Assembly: GCA_014377905.1 (NCBI GenBank) | Contig: JACMOQ010000098.1 | Location: forward strand, 1-22,571 | DNA length: 22,571 nt | Source of the DNA: Acetobacteraceae bacterium | Lineage (GTDB): Bacteria > Pseudomonadota > Alphaproteobacteria > Acetobacterales > Acetobacteraceae | Direction of reading: 5' to 3' | Shown: positions 15,656 to 22,560 of the stretch, piece after piece | Numbering within the stretch: position 1 is the first letter of the stretch | Layout of the letters: each line of letters opens with the position of its first letter | Position numbers and translations under genes: made by a program | The notes under the pieces: model-generated | The model's database searches: none | What the model was told of the DNA's origin: nothing | What the model saw: the letters and a program-made list of their open reading frames with translations, nothing else

Positions 15656-17114
15656 GGCCCGGGCTGGTGTCCGCATCCAGCGGCCAGATCGGACGTTTGA
15701 GTTTCTGATACGGGATTTTCCGGTAGTCGCGCGGAATAGGCCCGTCGGCGTCGAGATACATCACCTTCTCGGCGATCGGCCCGAAGGCCGCCATGAAGTG
15801 ATTGGTCGATTTCACCACCACCAGCTTGCACGCGGTCGGCTCGATGCCGACATTGCGGAATATCTCCAGGCCCAGCGCCTGGGTGCGGTTAGAAATCAGC
15901 ACCACCGTCACCCCGCCGATCCGGACCGCCGCGCAATCGCCGAGCGGCACCTGAGTCGGCCCGAAACTCTGCCAGCAATCGCGCGCAAGCCCGGTCACAG
16001 TGACCGTCGCGTCCACCGGACTGCCTGATGCCGGACCGGTTTTGCCGCCAAACCGCAGCGGGAAACTTGCCCCGAGCCCGGCATCGAAGCACAGCCGCAC
16101 CGCCACCTGATCCCATATTGGCGCGAGGACGGCGTCCTGGGCGTCCACCGCGATCAGCCGGTGCAGAATGGTGGTGTTATCCGACGGCGCGCCACCGCCA
16201 GCATTATCAGCCGGATCAGCCATCACCACCGGCGCCGCATTGGCCGCGATTGCGATTGCGATGCCGTCATTGACCGCGAAAAACTCCGGCGCGGTGCGGC
16301 CGCGCATGGCGACGAATTCCTCACCGATTTCGGTCGCCAGCCAGTCAGCTTTTGCCTTGTCGCCATCGACCACCACCAGAATGCGCCCCCCGAGTTCGGG
16401 GACATCGGCATAGGGGAAGCAATGTCCGATCGAGACCGATAAAATCCCATCGCGGCCTTCCATCGCAGCCGTACGGTCCACAAATTCGCGCATCAGCGGC
16501 AAGGTGGTCGGGTAGCTGCCGATCTGGCGGCAATCATAGAGCGACATCACCGGGCGGATTTCCCGCCGGATCGTGCGCAGCACCAGGGTGAGCAATTCCT
16601 CGGCGCGCTCGACCACGTCAGTGTGGGGGAATTCTTTGTAGAGAATGATAATGTCGCACAGCGACACGCGCTTGACGGTCAAATGGCAATGCGGATCAAG
16701 CTCCATTCCGATGACGCAATCGGGCCCGACAATGTTGCGGACCCGTTCGGCGATATCGCCTTCCACATCATCGTAGCCATGCGCCACCATCGCCCCGTGC
16801 AGCCCGAGCAGCACGCCGTCGAGCGGCATGGCGGCCTGCACCTGGCCCATGATCTCGTCGCGCATCATTTCATAATCGGCGCGGTTGGTGGTGCCGGCGG
16901 GGCTTGCGGCAAAGCAACTGCCTTCGATCAAGGTGAAGCCGTCTTCTGCCGCGCGCCGCCGTGCCACCCAAAGCGGCGCGGTGCACATTAGCGGCGTATC
17001 AACCGGATGTTCGCCCGGGCGCAGGAACACGCTCTCCTGGTAGGCGGCAAGCGAGGTCGGCAGGGCCGAAAATGTGTTGGTCTCGGTTGCCAGCGTGCAG
17101 GCGAAAATGCGCAT
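15645..17114 (-). CDS. M81 family metallopeptidase (MlrC-like)
   Basis: 489 residues of the MlrC/DUF1485 family, zinc-dependent hydrolases named after the microcystin-degradation protein but widespread in bacteria that never meet microcystin, often of unknown substrate. The family N-terminus IFACTLATETNTFS (3-16), GLHGAMV (104-110), ELDPHCHLT (138-146, D140 and H142 likely metal ligands) and KEFPHTD (160-166, H164) are visible. The start at 17114 is set by the family N-terminus and a GGGGAG ribosome site six bases upstream; the frame is open to 17825 but that extension is antisense to nothing real and belongs to another frame of the DMT gene. It lies 98 bases after the DMT transporter. Confidence 0.92.
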   Translation of the reverse strand: MRIFACTLATETNTFSALPTSLAAYQESVFLRPGEHPVDTPLMCTAPLWVARRRAAEDGFTLIEGSCFAASPAGTTNRADYEMMRDEIMGQVQAAMPLDGVLLGLHGAMVAHGYDDVEGDIAERVRNIVGPDCVIGMELDPHCHLTVKRVSLCDIIILYKEFPHTDVVERAEELLTLVLRTIRREIRPVMSLYDCRQIGSYPTTLPLMREFVDRTAAMEGRDGILSVSIGHCFPYADVPELGGRILVVVDGDKAKADWLATEIGEEFVAMRGRTAPEFFAVNDGIAIAIAANAAPVVMADPADNAGGGAPSDNTTILHRLIAVDAQDAVLAPIWDQVAVRLCFDAGLGASFPLRFGGKTGPASGSPVDATVTVTGLARDCWQSFGPTQVPLGDCAAVRIGGVTVVLISNRTQALGLEIFRNVGIEPTACKLVVVKSTNHFMAAFGPIAEKVMYLDADGPIPRDYRKIPYQKLKRPIWPLDADTSPGLIL

Positions 17115-17212
17115 CTCGGTCTCCCCAATTCTTTGCGGCCCAGTTCTTTGCATAAGCTTTGGCGCATGGCAGTGTCGGTCAGGCGATGGCGGCGATATAC
17201 ACGGGCCAATGC

Positions 17213-18112
17213 TCAGGCCCTTGAAGACAGAAACACCCCGGTGATCGTCAGCCCAAGGGCTACAAAATGCCGCGCGCCCAATGGGTCGCCCAACACCAGC
17301 GCCGAACTCAGCACCCCGATGATCGGCACCAGCAGCATGCCCACCGTCGCGGTGGAGGCCGGTAGGATGCGGAGTGCACCAAACCAGGTCAAGTAAGCCC
17401 CGCACAGCGCGATCACCGTGACATACCCCGCGCTCGCCCAGCCCAACGCGGTGACATGGCTGAAATCCCAGCGTTCGAAGATGAGTGCGGCCACCAGCAG
17501 CGGCGCCAAACCGATTGACACCTGCCACGCCACCTGCGGCACTGGCGGCATCACAATGGGGCGGCGCTTGGTCAGCACCGTGCCGAGCGAGGACATCAGC
17601 GCGGTCCCGGTGATCAACAGAAAGCCCGGCAGCTTGAAGGCGAATTCGGCGGCCGGCAGGGTCAGCACATCGCCGGCCACCAAGGTGACCACCCCGGAAA
17701 ACCCCAGCAACAGGCCAACAACGCCTAATGCTTTGGGACGTTCCCCAAGCACCGGCCAGGCCAGCAAGGTGGTCCAGACCGGAATGGTATAGGCAACGAT
17801 CACCGCTTCCGAAGCCCGCAGCCATAGCAAGGCAACGGTCGCCAACCCCATCATTGAAGTTACATTGAGGATCGGGGTCAGCACCAGCCAGCCGAGCTGG
17901 CCACGCGGCACTGCTAGGCGATCGCCGCGCACCAGTGCGATGGCCAGCAGCAGCGCCACGCCGCCCAGCCCGGTGATGGCGCGAAACCCGAACGGGTTAA
18001 ATTCGGCCACCGCCAGTTTCAGCACCGGCCAGTTCAGGCCCCAGGCGAGTGCGGTAAACACCAGCTGCGACCACCCCCACGCCAGGCTGCCGCTGGGTGA
18101 TCGTTGGGTCAC
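17213..18112 (-). CDS. DMT superfamily (EamA) transporter
   Basis: 299-residue inner-membrane protein with about ten hydrophobic helices arranged as two EamA repeats. The first begins VFTALAWGLNWPVLKLAVAE and the second GTALMSSLGTVLTKR. EamA proteins commonly export amino acids, purines or other metabolites; substrate unknown here. No ATG fits: the GTG at 18112 gives the normal family length and sits seven bases after the upstream lipoprotein's stop, whereas ATG starts farther up would overlap that gene in another frame. It probably forms an operon with the lipoprotein before it and the M81 gene after it. Confidence 0.88.
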   Translation of the reverse strand: MTQRSPSGSLAWGWSQLVFTALAWGLNWPVLKLAVAEFNPFGFRAITGLGGVALLLAIALVRGDRLAVPRGQLGWLVLTPILNVTSMMGLATVALLWLRASEAVIVAYTIPVWTTLLAWPVLGERPKALGVVGLLLGFSGVVTLVAGDVLTLPAAEFAFKLPGFLLITGTALMSSLGTVLTKRRPIVMPPVPQVAWQVSIGLAPLLVAALIFERWDFSHVTALGWASAGYVTVIALCGAYLTWFGALRILPASTATVGMLLVPIIGVLSSALVLGDPLGARHFVALGLTITGVFLSSRA

Positions 18113-18119
18113 TTGCCGG

Positions 18120-18518
18120 TCAGCGCACAAAAATGCGGACATCGCCGGCGTCATCGGTGTGCAGCCCCAGCAGCAGCCGGCTTGCCGGCACGCCCAGCGC
18201 GCCCATCGCCTGCGCAACATCCCGTGCCGCACGGGTTTGCTCAAGTGCCGCCCCGTTCGCGCCGACGGCGGCGATAATTTCGAACCGCGCATCCGGTCGG
18301 CGGGCAAGGCTTTGCTCGACCAGGGCCGCAATCGCCGGATGCCAGTCGGGTTCGCGCGCGCCAAGCCGGATGATCAGGTCAGGACGGGTCTGGCGGCCGG
18401 CCTCGGCAAGCTGTCCGGCCGCGGGCTTTGCCGGCGGATAAAAAGTCCGTTGATCGACCAGCGTGCAGCCGGTGAGCAGCGGGAGAGCAACAATCACGGC
18501 GATACGGACGATTTCCAT
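18120..18518 (-). CDS. small predicted lipoprotein of unknown function
   Basis: 132 residues. The N-terminus MEIVRIAVIVALPLLTGC is a lipoprotein signal with lipobox LTGC (Cys 18). The rest is soluble; the C-terminal segment (about 90-131: ALEQTRAARDVAQAMGALGV and SRLLLG) loosely recalls the helix-turn region of OmpA-C/Pal-like domains, but too weakly to assign. First gene of the minus-strand run leading to the DMT transporter and M81 enzyme, and divergent from the M20 hydrolase with 62 bases between. It should be exported and processed by LspA. Confidence 0.7.
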   Translation of the reverse strand: MEIVRIAVIVALPLLTGCTLVDQRTFYPPAKPAAGQLAEAGRQTRPDLIIRLGAREPDWHPAIAALVEQSLARRPDARFEIIAAVGANGAALEQTRAARDVAQAMGALGVPASRLLLGLHTDDAGDVRIFVR

Positions 18519-18580
18519 GCCGCCAAGCTTGCAGGAACCCGGCGCTTGGGCAAGATGCGCGCCGATAACAGGAGTGGCGC

Positions 18581-19825
18581 ATGACGCAGACCAATCAAGC
18601 GATTGACGGCAAACGGCTCTGGGACAGCCTGATGGACATGGCGCGCTTCGGCGCGACGGCCAAAGGCGGGGTGAAGCGCCTGACGCTTACCGATATCGAC
18701 CGCCAAGGCCGCAATTATTTCCGCACCAATTGCGAGGCCGCCGGGCTGACCGTGCGGGTTGACGCGATCGGCAACATGTTCGCCCGCCGCCCCGGCCGCG
18801 ACCCCAATCGCCTGCCGGTGCTGTTCGGCAGCCACCTCGACAGCCAGCCAACAGGCGGCAAGTTCGACGGCGCGCTCGGCGTGATCGCCGGGTTGGAGGT
18901 GATGCGGTCGTTGAACGACCTCGGGATTGTGACCGAAGCCCCGGTTGAACTGATCAACTGGACCGACGAAGAAGGCAGCCGCTTCGGCCATTCGTTGATG
19001 GGGTCCGGCGTCTGGGCCGGGATTTACACCCAGGAAAAGGCCTATGCGCTCACCGACCTAGACGGTGTAACGGTGGGCGAGGCGTTGAAAGACATCGGCT
19101 ACGCCGGCCCGGAAGCAGCCAAGCCGTTCCCGGCGGATGCCTATTTCGAACTCCATATCGAACAGGGCCCAATCCTGGAAGCCGAGGGCCGCCAGATCGG
19201 CATCGTCACCGGCGCGCAAGGCCAGGTTTGGTACGACGCGGTAGTGACCGGGCAAGATTCGCACGCCGGCACCACGCCGCCGAGCGCGCGCCGGGATGCG
19301 CTGGTGGCAACCGCGCGCATCATCGATCTGGTCGATCGCAAGATGCGCGCCCGCGGCAATGACGGTCGCGGCACGGTCGGGCGGCTCAACGTGCTGCCCA
19401 ATAGCTGCAACGTGATCCCCGGCGAGGTGCGGTTTTCCGTCGAATTCCGCCATCCGTCGGATGCCGAGGTCGAAATCCTTGCCAACGAATTTCCCTCGGA
19501 AGCCGCCGCCATTGCCGAACTCAGCGGGTGCCATTTGGAACTGACCGAGCTGTTCAAAATCCCCTCCCAGCCGTTCGACCCGTCTTGCGTCGATCTGGTG
19601 CGCCAGGCCAGCGCCCGGCTCGGCTATTCCAGCCGCGAAATCGTGTCAGGTGCCGGACATGATGCCGTGTATGTGGCGCGCCACGTGCCAAGCGCGATGA
19701 TTTTCACCCCGTGCAAGGACGGGTTGAGCCATAACGAGGCCGAATCAATCGAACCGGAGGAAGCCACCGCCGGCTGCCAGGTGCTGTTCGAGGCGATCGT
19801 GGCCCGGGCCAACCGAACCCTATAG
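18581..19825 (+). CDS. M20-family Zn-dependent N-carbamoyl amidohydrolase (beta-ureidopropionase / carbamoylase type)
   Basis: 414 residues, the normal length of the hydantoinase/carbamoylase (HyuC, PydB, AllC-like) family, which removes the carbamoyl group from N-carbamoyl amino acids, releasing ammonia and CO2. Binuclear metal ligands are visible: H85 and D96 (GSHLDSQPTGGKFDGALG), E131 (WTDEEGSRF), H192 (ELHIEQGP) and H384 (LSHNEAES). The dimerisation-domain stretch DSHAGTTPP (226-234) is also present. The ATG follows AGGAG at a good distance. No hydantoinase, dihydropyrimidinase or ureidoglycine gene is seen, so the substrate (N-carbamoyl-beta-alanine, N-carbamoyl-amino acid or allantoate) is open. 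It ends tail-to-tail with cdd. Confidence 0.93.
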   Translation: MTQTNQAIDGKRLWDSLMDMARFGATAKGGVKRLTLTDIDRQGRNYFRTNCEAAGLTVRVDAIGNMFARRPGRDPNRLPVLFGSHLDSQPTGGKFDGALGVIAGLEVMRSLNDLGIVTEAPVELINWTDEEGSRFGHSLMGSGVWAGIYTQEKAYALTDLDGVTVGEALKDIGYAGPEAAKPFPADAYFELHIEQGPILEAEGRQIGIVTGAQGQVWYDAVVTGQDSHAGTTPPSARRDALVATARIIDLVDRKMRARGNDGRGTVGRLNVLPNSCNVIPGEVRFSVEFRHPSDAEVEILANEFPSEAAAIAELSGCHLELTELFKIPSQPFDPSCVDLVRQASARLGYSSREIVSGAGHDAVYVARHVPSAMIFTPCKDGLSHNEAESIEPEEATAGCQVLFEAIVARANRTL

Positions 19826-20212
19826 CCGAAACACACTCGGCAGCAGGTCAGCGATGGTGAGAGTGCCGACCCCGTCAATATGAACCGGGGTTCCCGGATC
19901 GGCGAACTCCGCCATCACCTGCCGGCACGCGCCGCACGGCATGCGAAGCGACGCCGGTGCGGCGTCGGTCGCATCAACGCACGCCAACGCGATGGCCTGG
20001 ATGCGACGTGCGCCAGACGCGACGGCCGCAAAGATTGCGTTGCGTTCGGCGCAGATGGTGAGGCCGTAGCTGGCGTTTTCGACATTGCAGCCGGGGAAGA
20101 TGCGGCCATCCGCCAGGACTGCGGCGCCGACATGGAAGTTGGAGTATGGGCAGTAAGCGTGGACGGCGGCTTCGCGGGCGGCGGTCAACAGCATCGGTGC
20201 GTTGATCGTCAT
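19820..20212 (-). CDS. cdd: cytidine deaminase
   Basis: 130-residue tetrameric-type cytidine deaminase, which converts (deoxy)cytidine to (deoxy)uridine. Zinc and catalytic residues are C54 and E56 (TICAERNAI) and C93/C96 (MPCGACRQ); substrate-binding CNVENASYG is at 42-50 and CPYSNFHVGAA at 21-31. The ATG at 20212 makes an ATGA overlap with the end of fitB and is preferred over a TTG at 20224. The gene is thus the third member of the fitAB operon and likely depends on that promoter. Its stop codon lies in the palindrome CTATAG, shared with the stop of the M20 gene on the other strand. Confidence 0.96.
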   Translation of the reverse strand: MTINAPMLLTAAREAAVHAYCPYSNFHVGAAVLADGRIFPGCNVENASYGLTICAERNAIFAAVASGARRIQAIALACVDATDAAPASLRMPCGACRQVMAEFADPGTPVHIDGVGTLTIADLLPSVFRL

Positions 20213-20631
20213 GCGATAGTCCAAGGATCAATCACCACCAGCCCCGCGGCTTCGAACGGCGCGATATCGCGGCCCGCGACCACCAACCCATGCACCATCG
20301 CGATTGCCGCGATCTCCCCATCGGCCCGCCCGATGGCACGCCCGAGCGCCCGCGCCTGGCTGACCAGCAGCGCATAGGCTTTGGCTGCTGCCGCATCGAA
20401 CGGCAGAATCCGTGGACCAAACAGGGTTGCCATCTGGGCGCCAAAAGACTGACTCAACGCAATCTTGCGGCGTCCATCGGGCAGGGCCGCAATGCCCACC
20501 AGCACCTCCGACAGGCTCACCGCCGACAACGCCAAATTTTGGGCAATCTGCTGATTGAGCCACGCCACAACGCGCGGTTCAGGGCGATCGCGCGTCATTT
20601 CTGACACCACATTGGTGTCCAGCAGGATCAT
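20209..20631 (-). CDS. fitB: PIN-domain toxin, FitB/VapC-type ribonuclease
   Basis: 140 residues with a PIN fold. Acidic metal-binding residues are D5 (MILLDTNVVSE), E42 (SLSEVLVGIA), D104 (RADGEIAAIA) and D122 (AGRDIAPFE), all in place, so the nuclease should be active. The pattern LLDTNVVSE and RADGEIAAIA is closest to FitB/StbB-like VapC toxins. The ATG overlaps the antitoxin's stop (ATGA at 20628-20631) and its own stop overlaps cdd. Confidence 0.92.
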   Translation of the reverse strand: MILLDTNVVSEMTRDRPEPRVVAWLNQQIAQNLALSAVSLSEVLVGIAALPDGRRKIALSQSFGAQMATLFGPRILPFDAAAAKAYALLVSQARALGRAIGRADGEIAAIAMVHGLVVAGRDIAPFEAAGLVVIDPWTIA

Positions 20632-20867
20632 TCGAAGCTCAGCGGTTCAACCGGGGTGCGGTCGCGGGTGATGTCCAGGTCCACCCCGCCCAGCGGTCGG
20701 AACAGCTCAATCAGCGCGTCGCCCATTTTCACCCGATCCTTGGGTCGGGCAATGTCGTCGAGGATTGCGCGGATTTCAGCCTCGGTGCTGCGGCCATGCT
20801 CGGCCGCGCGTAGGCGCAAGGCGCGATGAGTATCGTCAGACAGGTTGCGAACGGTAATGGCGGCCAT
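20628..20867 (-). CDS. fitA: FitA/VapB-type ribbon-helix-helix antitoxin
   Basis: 79 residues. The N-terminus AAITVRNLSDDTHRALRLRAAEHGRSTEAEIRAIL is a FitA/plasmid-stability-type ribbon-helix-helix domain; the C-terminus should wrap the PIN toxin. FitA-FitB complexes bind an inverted repeat in their own promoter, and one is present just upstream. The ATG at 20867 is preceded by AAGGGA about 8 bases upstream. First gene of a three-gene operon with fitB and cdd. Confidence 0.9.
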   Translation of the reverse strand: MAAITVRNLSDDTHRALRLRAAEHGRSTEAEIRAILDDIARPKDRVKMGDALIELFRPLGGVDLDITRDRTPVEPLSFE

Positions 20868-20895
20868 AGATGGCGTCCCTTGTGAACTGATCGAG

Positions 20896-20929
20896 TGCTA
20901 TCATAAACAATAAAATGATAGCAAGACAA
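20896..20929 (-). promoter_or_regulatory. fitAB-cdd promoter overlapping a perfect inverted repeat (candidate FitAB operator)
   Basis: TGCTATCAT (20896-20904) and ATGATAGCA (20915-20923) form a perfect 9-bp inverted repeat with a 10-base AT-rich spacer. On the minus strand a -35 TTGTCT (20924-20929) and a -10 TATGAT (20900-20905) are 18 bases apart and enclose it, so a bound FitAB complex would block RNA polymerase. Transcription would begin near 20893, 26 bases before fitA. As I recall, the gonococcal FitAB operator has TGCTATCA half-sites too, but I cannot check this here. Confidence 0.65.
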
Positions 20930-20976
20930 TTGCAGAAGGATTTGACGGCCATCTTCAGGCGCGGCACATCGACGCC

Positions 20977-22068
20977 ATGACCGACCGCCTCACCGTCACC
21001 TACCGCATCCGCGCCACCGCCGCCACGATTGCGGCCCGCGCCCAGTCTGTCGCCGTTGAACAAAGCGTCGAAATGCCGGTCGAAGCGATTAGCAACGAAA
21101 CCGTGCTGCGCGATATCGTCGGGCAGGTGCAGGACATCACAGATCGCGATGATGGCAGTTTCAACGTGCGGATCGGCCTCGCGCTCGAAACAATCGGCCG
21201 CGATGCCGGGCAATTGTTCAACATGCTGTTCGGCAATGTGTCGCTCCAGGACGACATCACGCTCGAAGACCTCAGCATCACCCCGGCGCTGGCGAAAATT
21301 TTTGCCGGCCCGAATATTGGGATGGACGCCTTGCGCGACCGGGTTGGCGCCCCCCGCCGCGCCTTTACCTGTTCGGCGATTAAACCGCAGGGCCTGCCGG
21401 TGGCCGGCCTCGCCGAGCTTGCCGCGCGCTTTGCCGAGGGCGGGCTGGATTTCATCAAGGACGATCACGGCATGGCCGAGCAATCCTATGGCCGCTTCGC
21501 CAACCGGGTGCCGGCAATTGCCGCCGCCATCCGCGCCACCGGGTCTAAGACGCGATACGTGCCGTCGCTATCAGGCGACCTGGATGCGATGCGCGCGCAA
21601 CTGCGCGTTGCAACCGGTTGCGGGCTGGATGCGGTAATCGTGGCGCCGATGTTGGCCGGGTTCAGCACGATGCAAACCCTGGTGCGTGAAAATCGCGGTT
21701 TCGCCTTCTTCGCCCACCCGACCCTGGGCGGCGCGGCACGGATCGCCCCCGATCTGCTGATCGGCAAGCTGTTCCGCCTGCTCGGCGCGGACGCAGTGAT
21801 CTTCCCCAACCATGGCGGCCGCTTCGGCTATTCGCCGGCGACCTGCCAGCGTCTTGCCGCCAATGCCACCGCCCAGCACCCCATTCTCCGTCCGGCAATT
21901 CCAGTCCCTGCCGGCGGCATGACCCTCGCCAGGGTTGGTGAAATGCTTGACTTTTATGGGCGTGAGGTAATGGTGCTGATCGGTGGCAATCTGCTGCTGG
22001 CCCGCGAACGCTTGGCCGCCGCGTCGGCCGAGTTTACCCGAGCCGTCGCCCAACATTCCTACCGGTAG
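20977..22068 (+). CDS. RuBisCO-like protein (form IV)
   Basis: 363 residues, shorter than carboxylating RuBisCO large subunits (about 470) and similar to what I recall for the R. rubrum RuBisCO-like protein (about 370). Family blocks are SAIKPQGLP (133-141, K136 at the K175 position), GGLDFIKDDHGMAEQ (155-169, K161 and D163 at K201/D203), SLSGD (197-201), AHPTLGG (246-252), GKLFRLLGAD (263-272), FPNHGGRFG (276-284) and AGGMT (312-316). The residue at the E204 position is His164 and at K177 is Gln138, so it should not fix CO2. Enolase or isomerase activity on a sugar phosphate is the usual form IV role. The cupin gene follows after 6 bases. The ATG at 20977 has no strong ribosome site. Divergent from fitA. 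Confidence 0.93.
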   Translation: MTDRLTVTYRIRATAATIAARAQSVAVEQSVEMPVEAISNETVLRDIVGQVQDITDRDDGSFNVRIGLALETIGRDAGQLFNMLFGNVSLQDDITLEDLSITPALAKIFAGPNIGMDALRDRVGAPRRAFTCSAIKPQGLPVAGLAELAARFAEGGLDFIKDDHGMAEQSYGRFANRVPAIAAAIRATGSKTRYVPSLSGDLDAMRAQLRVATGCGLDAVIVAPMLAGFSTMQTLVRENRGFAFFAHPTLGGAARIAPDLLIGKLFRLLGADAVIFPNHGGRFGYSPATCQRLAANATAQHPILRPAIPVPAGGMTLARVGEMLDFYGREVMVLIGGNLLLARERLAAASAEFTRAVAQHSYR

Positions 22069-22074
22069 CGCCAC

Positions 22075-22560
22075 ATGAACCCAAAAATTCGCCCATCAAG
22101 CTCGGATTTCCGCTGGGGTGGGGTGGGCGTCCACCCCTATAAGGAAGACCAGCTCGATGCCGCCGGCAGCCCGATCTTCCGCGCCATTACGCGGCAAACC
22201 CTGTTTAGCGAACCTGCCTTGGGCTGCGAACTGCGCTATTTCGAAATGGCCGCCGGTGGTTATTCAACCCTCGAACGCCACGAGCACAGTCATGCGGTGA
22301 TGATCTTCCGGGGGCATGGCAAATGCCTGCTCGGTGGCGAAATCCGCGATGTCGGCCCGCATGATCTGATCACCATTCCGGCCTGGACCTGGCATCAATT
22401 CCGCGCCGAGGCAGAAACCCCGCTCGGGTTTTTGTGCATGGTCAACGCCCAACGCGACAAGCCGCAACTGCCGAACGCGATCGAACTCGCCGCCATGCAG
22501 GCCGATCCAGCGCTGGCGGAATTTCTAGCCCCCTTGCCGTCCCTGCCCGGAAGCCCCTAA
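22075..22560 (+). CDS. cupin-domain protein linked to the RuBisCO-like protein
   Basis: 161-residue single-domain cupin. Motif 1 is GGYSTLERHEHSHAVMIFRG (61-80) with metal ligands among H69, H71 and H73 and E67; motif 2 is DLITIPAWTWHQFRA (97-111) with H107. The cupin core therefore looks catalytically competent. In R. rubrum a cupin working after the RuBisCO-like protein is 1-methylthioxylulose-5-phosphate methylsulfurylase, which releases methanethiol and gives 1-deoxyxylulose 5-phosphate; the same role here is inferred from pairing. It starts 6 bases after the RuBisCO-like gene and ends 11 bases before the window edge, so its 3' context is unseen. Confidence 0.85.
   Translation: MNPKIRPSSSDFRWGGVGVHPYKEDQLDAAGSPIFRAITRQTLFSEPALGCELRYFEMAAGGYSTLERHEHSHAVMIFRGHGKCLLGGEIRDVGPHDLITIPAWTWHQFRAEAETPLGFLCMVNAQRDKPQLPNAIELAAMQADPALAEFLAPLPSLPGSP

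Noticed and set aside
17129..17151. 8-base direct repeat TTCTTTGC, 15 bases apart, before the M81 gene
   Set aside because: Short, only two copies and no promoter placed around it; could be chance.
17203..17220. GGGCC/GGCCC hairpin at the end of the DMT transporter gene
   Set aside because: Only five base pairs with an 8-base loop and no T-run; insufficient for a terminator.
17115..17825. N-terminal extension of the M81 frame
   Set aside because: The extension overlaps the DMT transporter in another frame and has no M81 similarity; the family N-terminus and a GGGGAG site fix the start at 17114.
18519..18580. Search for divergent promoters between the lipoprotein and the M20 hydrolase
   Set aside because: No pair of -35/-10 boxes with acceptable spacing could be found by eye in this 62-base gap.
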